Positions 7,051 through 13,447 of a DNA stretch of 13,447 nt are shown here, in pieces. The notes under the pieces are model-generated. The model saw only the letters and a program-made list of their open reading frames with translations, was not told the origin of the DNA and did no database searches. This stretch comes from Halorhodospira sp. (GTDB lineage: Bacteria; Pseudomonadota; Gammaproteobacteria; Nitrococcales; Halorhodospiraceae): NCBI GenBank assembly GCA_007121755.1, contig SKJZ01000170.1:1-13447 (forward strand), in the 5' to 3' direction. The position numbers and the translations under genes are program-made. Position 1 is the first letter of the stretch. The number at the start of each line of letters is the position of its first letter.

Positions 7051-7080
7051 TTTACCAACACCGCCACAATTCGTAACAAT
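7051..7080 (+). promoter_or_regulatory. Candidate hemA promoter in the divergent gap
   Basis: TTTACC (7051-7056; 4 of 6 to -35) is followed 18 bases later by AACAAT (7075-7080; 4 of 6 to -10). The gap 6985-7128 separates the divergent TPR and hemA genes and is relatively AT-rich. A matching minus-strand promoter for the TPR gene is weaker (TTGTTA, 17 bases, GGTAAA). Both are weak matches and should be read as candidates. Confidence 0.3.
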
Positions 7081-7104
7081 GGACTGGAACCCTGATAGTG
7101 CCCC

Positions 7105-7112
7105 AAGGAGGG
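7105..7112 (+). promoter_or_regulatory. Strong but unusually distant ribosome site upstream of hemA
   Basis: AAGGAGGG is a strong Shine-Dalgarno match, but 16 bases lie between it and the ATG at 7129, which is itself fixed by family alignment. No ATG, GTG or TTG in frame lies in between. A small stem GGCT (7111-7114) with AGCC (7124-7127) could shorten the effective distance or block the site; this is an inference. Confidence 0.45.
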
Positions 7113-7128
7113 CTCTCGGCGCCAGCCC

Positions 7129-8472
7129 ATGCCATTGCTTACGCTCGGTCTAAACCATGAAAGCGCGCCGGTCTCGATGCGCGAACGCGTTGCCTTCGCC
7201 GCGGAGGCAGTGCCCGAGGCCGTCGGCGACCTGCGCGCCGAGACTTGCGCCCAGGAGGCGGTGCTGCTCTCCACGTGCAACCGCACCGAACTATACGCCC
7301 GGCTCCCCCACAGCGACGCCGACCGATTGGCGGAGTGGCTGGCCCGGCACCGGAGCGTCGAGCTCCACCATCTCAGGCCGCACTTATACCTCTACGCCGG
7401 ATCCGAGGCCGTCCGCCACTTGATGCGGGTCGCCGCCGGCCTCAACTCCATGGTGCTGGGCGAGCCGCAAATCCTCGGGCAGGTCAAGCAGGCGTATCAA
7501 CACGCGGCGCGGGCGGGCGGCATGGGCCCAGTCCTCGACCGGCTCTTTCAGCACGCCTTCTCGGTCGCCAAGCAGGTGCGCACCGACACCGATATCGGCC
7601 ACAATCCCATCTCCGTGGCCTTTGCCGCAGTCACTTTGGCCAAACAGATATTCGACGATTTCCCCAAGAGGACTGCGCTGCTGGTCGGCGCCGGAGAGAC
7701 CGTGGAACTGGTCGCCCGCCACTTGGCGCAACAAGGCATCGGGCATATCCTCGTGGCCAACCGCAACCTGGAGCGGGCTCGCCGGCTCGCCGATTGCTAC
7801 GACGGCGAAGGCATGGGGCTCACCGACCTGCCCAAGCGGCTCCACGACGCCGACATCGTTGTCGCCTCCACGGGCAGCCCCCTGCCCATTCTGGGCAAGG
7901 GCAGCGTCGAGCGGGCGGTCCGCGCTCGCCGCCACCGCCCGATCTTTATGCTCGATCTGGCGGTCCCCCGGGACATCGAACCGGAGGCCGGCGAACTCGA
8001 CGACGTCTACCTCTATTCGGTAGACGACCTGCAGCAGGTCGTCGCCGAGAACATGCGCTCCCGGCGTGATGCCGCCACCCAGGCCGAGGCGATCGTGGAG
8101 CGCCAGGTGGAGGCGTTTCTCCAGTGGCGCCGCGCCCGGGATGCGGGAACGGCCATTCGCGCCTTCCGCGAACGGGCGGAGAGCTACTCGCGGGCCAGCC
8201 GGGCGCAGGCGCTGCGGCGGCTGCAGCGGGGTGATTCACCGGAGGAGGTGATGGAGTGGCTGACCCATACCCTGACCCGACGGCTGATTCACGCCCCGAC
8301 GGTCGGACTGCGCGGCGCCGCGGCAAGCGGTGATGCCCAACGCATCCAACACGCCCTAGACACGTTGAGCATTGAAAACCAGGTGATCGAGCGATCCGGT
8401 GAAGACGACGATTCAGAGCAAACTCGAACGGATGGCGGAGCGCCACGAAGAGATTGGCGCACTACTGGCTGA
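7129..8472 (+). CDS. hemA: Glutamyl-tRNA reductase
   Basis: First committed step of the C5 tetrapyrrole pathway: NADPH-dependent reduction of Glu-tRNA(Glu) to glutamate-1-semialdehyde. The start MPLLTLGLNHESAPVSMRER fits the family N-terminus. Catalytic Cys50 sits in STCNRTE. GLNSMVLGEPQILGQVK is the conserved catalytic-domain block, and VGAGETVELVARHL is the NADPH-binding loop. DLAVPRDIEPE lies further on, then the C-terminal helical dimerisation domain. At 447 residues it is about 25-30 longer than usual. The excess is a hydrophilic, Asp/Ser/Arg-rich tail whose last 24 codons overlap prfA in another frame. It lacks a Lys-Lys near the start like the one that makes the Salmonella enzyme heme-labile. 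Divergent from the TPR/lolB operon. Confidence 0.96.
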   Translation: MPLLTLGLNHESAPVSMRERVAFAAEAVPEAVGDLRAETCAQEAVLLSTCNRTELYARLPHSDADRLAEWLARHRSVELHHLRPHLYLYAGSEAVRHLMRVAAGLNSMVLGEPQILGQVKQAYQHAARAGGMGPVLDRLFQHAFSVAKQVRTDTDIGHNPISVAFAAVTLAKQIFDDFPKRTALLVGAGETVELVARHLAQQGIGHILVANRNLERARRLADCYDGEGMGLTDLPKRLHDADIVVASTGSPLPILGKGSVERAVRARRHRPIFMLDLAVPRDIEPEAGELDDVYLYSVDDLQQVVAENMRSRRDAATQAEAIVERQVEAFLQWRRARDAGTAIRAFRERAESYSRASRAQALRRLQRGDSPEEVMEWLTHTLTRRLIHAPTVGLRGAAASGDAQRIQHALDTLSIENQVIERSGEDDDSEQTRTDGGAPRRDWRTTG

Positions 8473-9487
8473 TCCCGACGTAGTCTCCAATCCGTCGCGC
8501 TACACCGAACTGTCGCGGGAGTACGCCCGCCTGGAGCCGGTGGTAGCCGACTTGAAGGCTTATCGACAGGCAGAGGGCGCCCTGGCTAACGCCCGGGCGA
8601 TGGCCGACGACTCCGACAGCGAGATCCGCGCCCTGGCCGAGGATGAGATCGAGGCCGCGCACGAGGCGCTAGACGCCACGCAGCACCGCCTTAAGGCGCA
8701 CCTGGTGCCGTCGGACCCTCACGACGAGCGGAATATCTTTCTTGAAATCCGAGCGGGAACCGGCGGCGACGAGGCGGCGCTCTTCGCCGGCGACCTCTTC
8801 CGGATGTACAGCCGATACGCGGAACGGCAGGGCTGGAAGATCGAGATCATCTCGGCCCGCGAGGGAGAGTACGGCGGATTCCGCGAAATCATCGCCCGTA
8901 TCGTCGGCCGCGGCGCCTACTCCAAGCTCAAGTTCGAGTCGGGCGCTCACCGGGTGCAGCGGGTGCCGGCGACGGAGTCCCAGGGGCGCATTCACACCTC
9001 GGCCTGCACTGTAGCCGTACTACCGGAGTTCGACGCCGTCGATACGGTGGATATCGACCCGGGCGATCTGCGCGTCGACACCTTCCGCTCGTCCGGGGCC
9101 GGCGGGCAGCACGTCAACACGACCGACTCCGCAATCCGGATCACCCACCTGCCCACCGGTCTGGTGGTAGAGTGCCAGGACGAGCGGTCACAACACAAAA
9201 ACCGCGCCAAGGCGGTAGCCTACCTGCAGGCGCGCCTTACAGAGCAGGAGAGAGCGCGGCAAGCCGCCGAACACTCGGAGAAGCGCCGCCTCGCCGTCGG
9301 CAGCGGCGACCGCTCGGAACGCATTCGGACGTACAATTTCCCCCAAGGGCGGGTCACCGACCACCGGATCAACCTGACCCTGCACAAGATCGAGCAGATC
9401 CTTGCCGGCGAGTTGGATGAAGTGGTGGACGCCCTGGTTAGCGAGCACCAAGCCGAACTGCTGGCAGAGGCTGCCGAGGAGACGTGA
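8399..9487 (+). CDS. prfA: Peptide chain release factor 1
   Basis: Recognises UAA and UAG stop codons and triggers peptidyl-tRNA hydrolysis on the ribosome. The 362 residues compare with 360 in E. coli. The stop-codon reading tripeptide PAT is at 190-192, preceded by GAHRVQRV, and the GGQ hydrolysis motif is at 235-237 in SSGAGGQHVN. The start is a GTG at 8399, because MKTTIQSKLERMAERHEEI aligns with the RF1 N-terminus. This lies inside hemA, giving a 74-base overlap in a different frame, with no strong ribosome site, so coupling to hemA is likely. prmC, whose product methylates the GGQ glutamine and which often follows prfA, is not next to it. Confidence 0.97.
   Translation: MKTTIQSKLERMAERHEEIGALLADPDVVSNPSRYTELSREYARLEPVVADLKAYRQAEGALANARAMADDSDSEIRALAEDEIEAAHEALDATQHRLKAHLVPSDPHDERNIFLEIRAGTGGDEAALFAGDLFRMYSRYAERQGWKIEIISAREGEYGGFREIIARIVGRGAYSKLKFESGAHRVQRVPATESQGRIHTSACTVAVLPEFDAVDTVDIDPGDLRVDTFRSSGAGGQHVNTTDSAIRITHLPTGLVVECQDERSQHKNRAKAVAYLQARLTEQERARQAAEHSEKRRLAVGSGDRSERIRTYNFPQGRVTDHRINLTLHKIEQILAGELDEVVDALVSEHQAELLAEAAEET
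9476..9481 (+). promoter_or_regulatory. Ribosome binding site deciding the HD-GYP start
   Basis: GAGGAG in the last codons of prfA is eight bases before the ATG at 9490 and only two before the GTG at 9484, so the ATG is preferred. Confidence 0.6.
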
Positions 9488-9489
9488 CC

Positions 9490-11109
9490 ATGGACCAGCG
9501 GAAGAACATCCTGGTCGAACGTGTCGAGCAATTGGTGGAGATCGGCACTGCGCTATCGGCGGAAAGCGACACCTCGGCCCTGCTGGAGCGCATCCTCAGC
9601 GGCGCAAAGGACCTTACCGGCGCCGACGCCGGCACCGTCTACCGCGTCGGTGACGACCACCGCCTGCACTTCGAGACCGTACGCAACGACACGCTCGGCC
9701 TCCACCTCGGCGGCATCACCGGTAAGCCGGTGACCTTCCCGCCGCTGCCGCTCTACCGGGAGGACGGATCACCGAACGAAAAGAATGTCGCCGCATACGT
9801 GGCCCTCTCCGGGAATGCCGTACGCATCGCCGACGCCTACCACGCCGAGGGATTCGACTTCTCCGGCACGCGCAAAGTCGACGAGAGCACCGGCTACCGA
9901 TCGAAATCGTTCCTCACCGCGCCGATGAAGAACCATGAGGACACGGTGATCGGTGTCCTCCAGTTGATCAACGCCGTCGACACCGAAACCAGCGAGGTCG
10001 CCCCCTTTACCGAGGCCGACGAGCGACTGGTGGTCTCCCTGGCCTCCCAGGCCGCGACCGCCCTCACCAAGAAGGAGCTGATTGACGCCCAACGCCACCT
10101 CTTCGAGTCCTTCACCAAGGTGATCGCCAAAGGCATCGACCGGAAGAACCCCGCCACCGGCGGCCACTGCGAGCGCGTACCGAAGCTGACCATGATGATC
10201 GCCGACGCCGCCTGCGCCACGCGGGAGGGTCCGCTCGCCGACTTCACCCTCAGCGAGGACGAGTACTACGAACTGGGGGTCGCCGCCTGGCTGCACGACT
10301 GCGGCAAGGTGACCACGCCCGAGGCGGTCATCAACAAGTCGACCAAACTTGAAGCCCAAACGGACCGGATCGAAGAGATCGCGACACGCGCCGCCGTCAT
10401 CAAGGGGCAGGCGGAGGCGGCGATGTACCGGCAAATCGCCGAAGGGCGGCGCACCGGCGGCGACGCCCCTTGGGAGGAGTTCGAGGCGTTTTGCCGGCAA
10501 CTCGACGACGATCTCGGCTTTCTGCGGGAGGCGAACAAGGGCGGCGAGTTTATGCGCGACGAAGATCTGGAGCGGATCGACCGCATCGCCTCGGCGTACA
10601 CCTGGACCGACGCCGACGGAACCGTGCGGCCGCTGCTCACCGAGGACGAGACGCACCATCTCAAGATTCGGCGGGGCACCCTCAGCGAGGAAGAGTTCCA
10701 AATCATGCGCGACCACGTCTCCGTGACCCTGGAGATGCTCGAGGAGTTGCCCTACCCGAAGTATCTGCGCAACGTCCCGGAGATCGCCGCCAACCACCAC
10801 GAGCGCATGGACGGCAAGGGGTACCCGCGCGGGTTGACCGGCGATCAGATGTCGGTCCAGGAGCGCATGGTGGCGGTCGCCGATATCTTCGAGGCGCTGA
10901 CCGCCGCCGACCGCCCATACAAGACCGGCAAACCACTAAGCGAGGCGCTGAAGATCATGGGCTTCATGACCAAGGAGGGGCATCTCGACCCGATCCTTTT
11001 CAATCTGTTTATCCGCGAGAAGGTCTATCTGAACTACGCCGACGGATTCTTGAAGCCGGAACAGATCGACCACGTCGACGAGACCTCACTTCCCGGTTAC
11101 GAAGGCTGA
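9490..11109 (+). CDS. GAF and HD-GYP domain protein, predicted cyclic-di-GMP phosphodiesterase
   Basis: The 539 residues, counted from the ATG at 9490 (an in-frame GTG at 9484 adds two), comprise a GAF sensor domain (about 10-190) and an HD-GYP catalytic domain (about 200-525). The metal/catalytic set is intact: His226 in GGHCERV, His269-Asp270 with Lys273 in HDCGK, His409, His436-His437, Asp465, and DGKGYP at 441-446, followed by RGL, ADIFEALT and DRPY. A roughly 100-residue insertion, mostly helical with a Glu/Arg-rich stretch, lies between the NKSTKLE segment and the next conserved block near 392. HD-GYP enzymes hydrolyse cyclic-di-GMP to pGpG or GMP. The GAF domain has no ligand assigned. 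No membrane segment is seen. The gene starts two bases after prfA and ends four bases before the cyclase gene. Confidence 0.92.
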   Translation: MDQRKNILVERVEQLVEIGTALSAESDTSALLERILSGAKDLTGADAGTVYRVGDDHRLHFETVRNDTLGLHLGGITGKPVTFPPLPLYREDGSPNEKNVAAYVALSGNAVRIADAYHAEGFDFSGTRKVDESTGYRSKSFLTAPMKNHEDTVIGVLQLINAVDTETSEVAPFTEADERLVVSLASQAATALTKKELIDAQRHLFESFTKVIAKGIDRKNPATGGHCERVPKLTMMIADAACATREGPLADFTLSEDEYYELGVAAWLHDCGKVTTPEAVINKSTKLEAQTDRIEEIATRAAVIKGQAEAAMYRQIAEGRRTGGDAPWEEFEAFCRQLDDDLGFLREANKGGEFMRDEDLERIDRIASAYTWTDADGTVRPLLTEDETHHLKIRRGTLSEEEFQIMRDHVSVTLEMLEELPYPKYLRNVPEIAANHHERMDGKGYPRGLTGDQMSVQERMVAVADIFEALTAADRPYKTGKPLSEALKIMGFMTKEGHLDPILFNLFIREKVYLNYADGFLKPEQIDHVDETSLPGYEG

Positions 11110-11113
11110 GAGC

Positions 11114-13321
11114 ATGCCCCGGCGGCTCAGGGAAAAGATTTGGCCTATCGCCATCGGCCTGGCCGCCGTCGGTTATTCCGTATGGGGCATGCAGACCGAC
11201 TTCGGGCCGATCCGCGCCGCAACCGAACGGGCGGAGAGCCTAGTCTACGATCAGCGCTTGCTGCTCACCCGCCCCGCCGACCCGGAGCCGGACGAGCGCG
11301 TCGTCATCATCGACATCGACGAGCGGAGTTTGGCCGAACTCGGCCGCTGGCCGTGGCCGCGCGCGCTTGTCGGCGACCTCGTCGACCGCCTGTGGGATTA
11401 CGGCGCCGTCGTGGTCGCCTTCGACGTGGTCTTCGCCGAGCCGGAGCGCAACGTCGTCGAAGAGGTGGCGCGGGCCGTGGACAACCCTGACGCGAAGGAG
11501 CAACTGCTAGAACTGCAGCCCTATTTCGACGGCGACCGGCTCCTCGCCGAGAGCATCTCCAGAGGGGACGCCGTCCTCGGCTACGTGCTGCACGGGGACA
11601 AGACTGACAGCCACGCCGGAGCCCTCCCTCCCCCATCCTTGACGGAGAGCAAGGCGGACGGGCCGCCTCTCGCACTACCCCGCTTCCCGGCCTTTACCGG
11701 CAACCTGCCGGCATTGCAGGACGCGGCCGACGCCGCCGGGTTCTTCACGGTCATGCCCGACGACGACGGCGTCGTCCGCCGCGCCCCGCTCGTCCTGGGA
11801 CACGGCGACGGCATCTACTCGTCGCTGGCCTTGGAGACTGTCCGTCTCTATCAACTGCTGGACGAATTCGAGCTGCGGACCGGAGCGCTGGGCGATCACC
11901 GGAGTATCGACGCGGTGGAACTCGGCAATACCGTCCTGCGGACCGACGCCCAAGGGCGGGCCATCGTCCCCTACCGTGGGCCGCGGGGGAGTTTCCACTA
12001 CGTCAGCGCCGCGGACATCATCGACGGCCGCGCCGACCCCAAACTGTTGATCGGCTCCATCGCGTTGGTCGGCACCAGCGCCATCGGGCTCTTCGACCTG
12101 CGCGCGACCCCGGTGGGAAGCGTATTCCCCGGAGTCGAGATCCACGCCAATCTGATCGCCGGCATGCTCGACGGCGCGTTCCCCTACCGCCCCGCCTGGG
12201 CCGACGGCGCCGACCTGGTCACGGTCGCTGGACTGGGAGTACTCGCCGCATTGGCGATGCCGTTCCTCGGCCCTATCGGCACTGTGCTCCTGGCGCTCAC
12301 CTTCCTGGCCGGCACGACGGCGTGGAACTTCTGGGCGTGGAACGAGCACGGGCTTGTCCTCGGCTACGCCCCGATCGTCTTCGCCGTCTCCCTGGTCACT
12401 GTCCTGAACCTGGGCTGGGGCTTTCTCTTCGAACACCGCCGCCGCAACACCATGCGGAAACGGTTCGGGGAATACGTCCCCCCTGAGCTAGTGGACGAGA
12501 TGTCGGAACGGCCGGACGATTTCGGGTTTGAAGGCGAGACGAGGGAGTTGACCATACTCTTCGCCGATATCCGCAGCTTTACCACCATCTCGGAACCGCT
12601 CGACGCCGGTGAGCTGAAGGATCTTCTGAACCGCTTCTTCACCCCCATGACCCGCGTGATCTTCGAAAACCGCGGCACCATCGACAAGTACGTGGGGGAC
12701 ATGATTATGGCCTTCTGGGGCGCCCCGATCTCCGACCCGGAGCATCGCCGCCACGCGGTGCGGGCCGCTCTCGGCATGCTTCGGGAAGCGGCCCGACTGA
12801 GGGAGGTATTCAGCGCCGAGGGCCTGCCGGCCATCCATATCGGCATCGGACTTAATAGCGGCGTGGCCAATGTCGGCGACATGGGATCGGAGTACCGGCG
12901 CGCCTATACCGCATTAGGCGATGCGGTCAACCTCGCCTCACGGGTCGAAGGCGCCACCAAATCGTACGGCGTCGCCTTTGCCGTCACCGGAAGCACGAAG
13001 GAGGGGATCGAGGACGAGTTCGCCTTCCGCGAATTGGACCGGGTCCGGGTCAAGGGCAAGCGCGAACCGGTCACGCTCTACGAGGTCGTTGCGCCCCTGG
13101 AAGAGCTGACGGCTGCCGAGAGCCAGCGGCTGTCACGGCATGCGGAGGCGTTACGGCTGTTCCGTGAACGGCGCTGGGACGAGGCGGAGGCCGTCTTCCG
13201 CGCCCTGGCCGAGGAGCGATCCGACCGCTGCGCCGAACTCCATCTCGAACGCATCGCCGAGCTGCGCGAAGCCGATCCGGGCGAGGGCTGGGACGGGGTT
13301 TTCGACCGCACCGAAAAATAG
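11114..13321 (+). CDS. CHASE2-domain adenylate cyclase (class III)
   Basis: Membrane receptor enzyme of 735 residues, making cAMP from ATP. An N-terminal hydrophobic segment (9-26) is followed by a CHASE2 sensor domain (about 30-345) that should face the periplasm. It contains the typical VVIIDIDERSLAELGRWPW and VVAFDVVFAEP blocks. Three membrane segments follow (about 367-384, 387-406, 413-437). The class III catalytic domain spans about 475-655. Metal Asp485 is in FADIRSF and Asp529 in KYVGDMIM. Lys525 and Thr599 form the ATP-selecting pair, and Asn606 and Arg610 in GDAVNLASR stabilise the transition state. A short TPR-like tail ends the protein. The ATG at 11114 has only a weak ribosome site (GAGAG), four bases after the HD-GYP stop; cotranscription with it is likely. 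Confidence 0.94.
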   Translation: MPRRLREKIWPIAIGLAAVGYSVWGMQTDFGPIRAATERAESLVYDQRLLLTRPADPEPDERVVIIDIDERSLAELGRWPWPRALVGDLVDRLWDYGAVVVAFDVVFAEPERNVVEEVARAVDNPDAKEQLLELQPYFDGDRLLAESISRGDAVLGYVLHGDKTDSHAGALPPPSLTESKADGPPLALPRFPAFTGNLPALQDAADAAGFFTVMPDDDGVVRRAPLVLGHGDGIYSSLALETVRLYQLLDEFELRTGALGDHRSIDAVELGNTVLRTDAQGRAIVPYRGPRGSFHYVSAADIIDGRADPKLLIGSIALVGTSAIGLFDLRATPVGSVFPGVEIHANLIAGMLDGAFPYRPAWADGADLVTVAGLGVLAALAMPFLGPIGTVLLALTFLAGTTAWNFWAWNEHGLVLGYAPIVFAVSLVTVLNLGWGFLFEHRRRNTMRKRFGEYVPPELVDEMSERPDDFGFEGETRELTILFADIRSFTTISEPLDAGELKDLLNRFFTPMTRVIFENRGTIDKYVGDMIMAFWGAPISDPEHRRHAVRAALGMLREAARLREVFSAEGLPAIHIGIGLNSGVANVGDMGSEYRRAYTALGDAVNLASRVEGATKSYGVAFAVTGSTKEGIEDEFAFRELDRVRVKGKREPVTLYEVVAPLEELTAAESQRLSRHAEALRLFRERRWDEAEAVFRALAEERSDRCAELHLERIAELREADPGEGWDGVFDRTEK

Positions 13322-13391
13322 AGATGCCGCGGAGGACGAACCGGGGACTTCCGCTGTGAACGCCCCGCCCTCCCGGCGTGAAATCAGCCTC

Positions 13392-13447
13392 TCACTCGTA
13401 TCCGGTAGTCGAAGGATCCGGCGCCCAATCCCCGTCGATCCGCTCCA
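13392..13447 (-). CDS. 3' end of a convergent gene (partial, unidentified)
   Basis: On the minus strand a frame open to the window edge ends in a TGA at 13392-13394, with C-terminus ERIDGDWAPDPSTTGYE. The polar, Pro/Gly/Tyr-containing tail reads like a protein end and not random sequence, and it converges on the cyclase gene. Only 17 complete residues are visible, so neither the family nor the start can be given. It could be a chance frame. Confidence 0.4.
   Translation of the reverse strand, partial: ERIDGDWAPDPSTTGYE

Noticed and set aside
6064..7095. 343-codon plus-strand frame antisense to the TPR lipoprotein gene
   Set aside because: High-GC codon bias of the minus-strand TPR gene leaves the opposite frame open; the translation has no recognisable domain.
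9769..10800. 343-codon minus-strand frame antisense to the HD-GYP gene
   Set aside because: Shadow of the strongly GC3-biased HD-GYP frame, which carries complete catalytic motifs; no family signal on the minus strand.
7129..13321. Phage, transposon, CRISPR or toxin-antitoxin island
   Set aside because: All genes are housekeeping or signalling types with uniform GC-rich codon use; no integrase, transposase, direct-repeat array or toxin/antitoxin pair was seen.
13322..13391. Terminator between the cyclase and the convergent gene
   Set aside because: Short stems exist (ACGCC/GGCGT near 13359-13379; GCGGA/TCCGC near 13329-13355) but loops are long and no T run follows on either strand.

Overview
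The window is a GC-rich, densely packed chromosomal segment from a gammaproteobacterium. All proteins are typical housekeeping types for that class. The gene order ychF, pth, rplY, prs, tRNA-Gln, ispE, lolB, TPR lipoprotein, then divergent hemA and prfA, with tRNA-Met beyond ychF, is the order I know from Pseudomonas and relatives. LolB also points to Gammaproteobacteria or Betaproteobacteria. High GC, acidic proteins and a GGGA-loop dispersed palindrome suggest the Ectothiorhodospiraceae/Halorhodospira neighbourhood, but this is an inference and not proven.

Left half (1-7023). A folded palindromic element occupies 1-102. It is followed by a probable terminator and elongator tRNA-Met, whose promoter overlaps the ychF stop codon. 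All genes from there to 7023 read on the minus strand. In transcription order they are a TPR lipoprotein, lolB, ispE, tRNA-Gln, prs, rplY, pth, ychF and tRNA-Met. TPR, lolB and ispE are joined by GTGA stop/start overlaps, and the end of ispE runs into the tRNA-Gln gene. Products cover outer-membrane lipoprotein sorting (LolB), isoprenoid precursor synthesis (IspE), PRPP supply (Prs) and translation (L25/CTC, peptidyl-tRNA hydrolase, the ribosome-associated ATPase YchF, two tRNAs). A heptamer tandem repeat lies between pth and ychF.

Right half (7129-13321), plus strand. hemA starts the tetrapyrrole pathway from Glu-tRNA. It overlaps prfA (release factor 1) by 74 bases. In many relatives prmC follows prfA. 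Here two signalling genes follow instead, packed as in an operon: a GAF/HD-GYP protein (predicted cyclic-di-GMP phosphodiesterase) and a membrane CHASE2 adenylate cyclase. Together they form a two-nucleotide signalling pair, cyclic-di-GMP breakdown next to cAMP synthesis. This is the most accessory-looking part of the window. The last 56 bases hold what looks like the 3' end of a convergent minus-strand gene.

There is no CRISPR array, transposase, phage gene or clear horizontally acquired island. No gap between genes exceeds 300 bases. The notable items are the tRNA-Gln/ispE overlap, the hemA/prfA overlap, the prmC-less prfA context with its signalling pair, and the palindromic element at the left edge.
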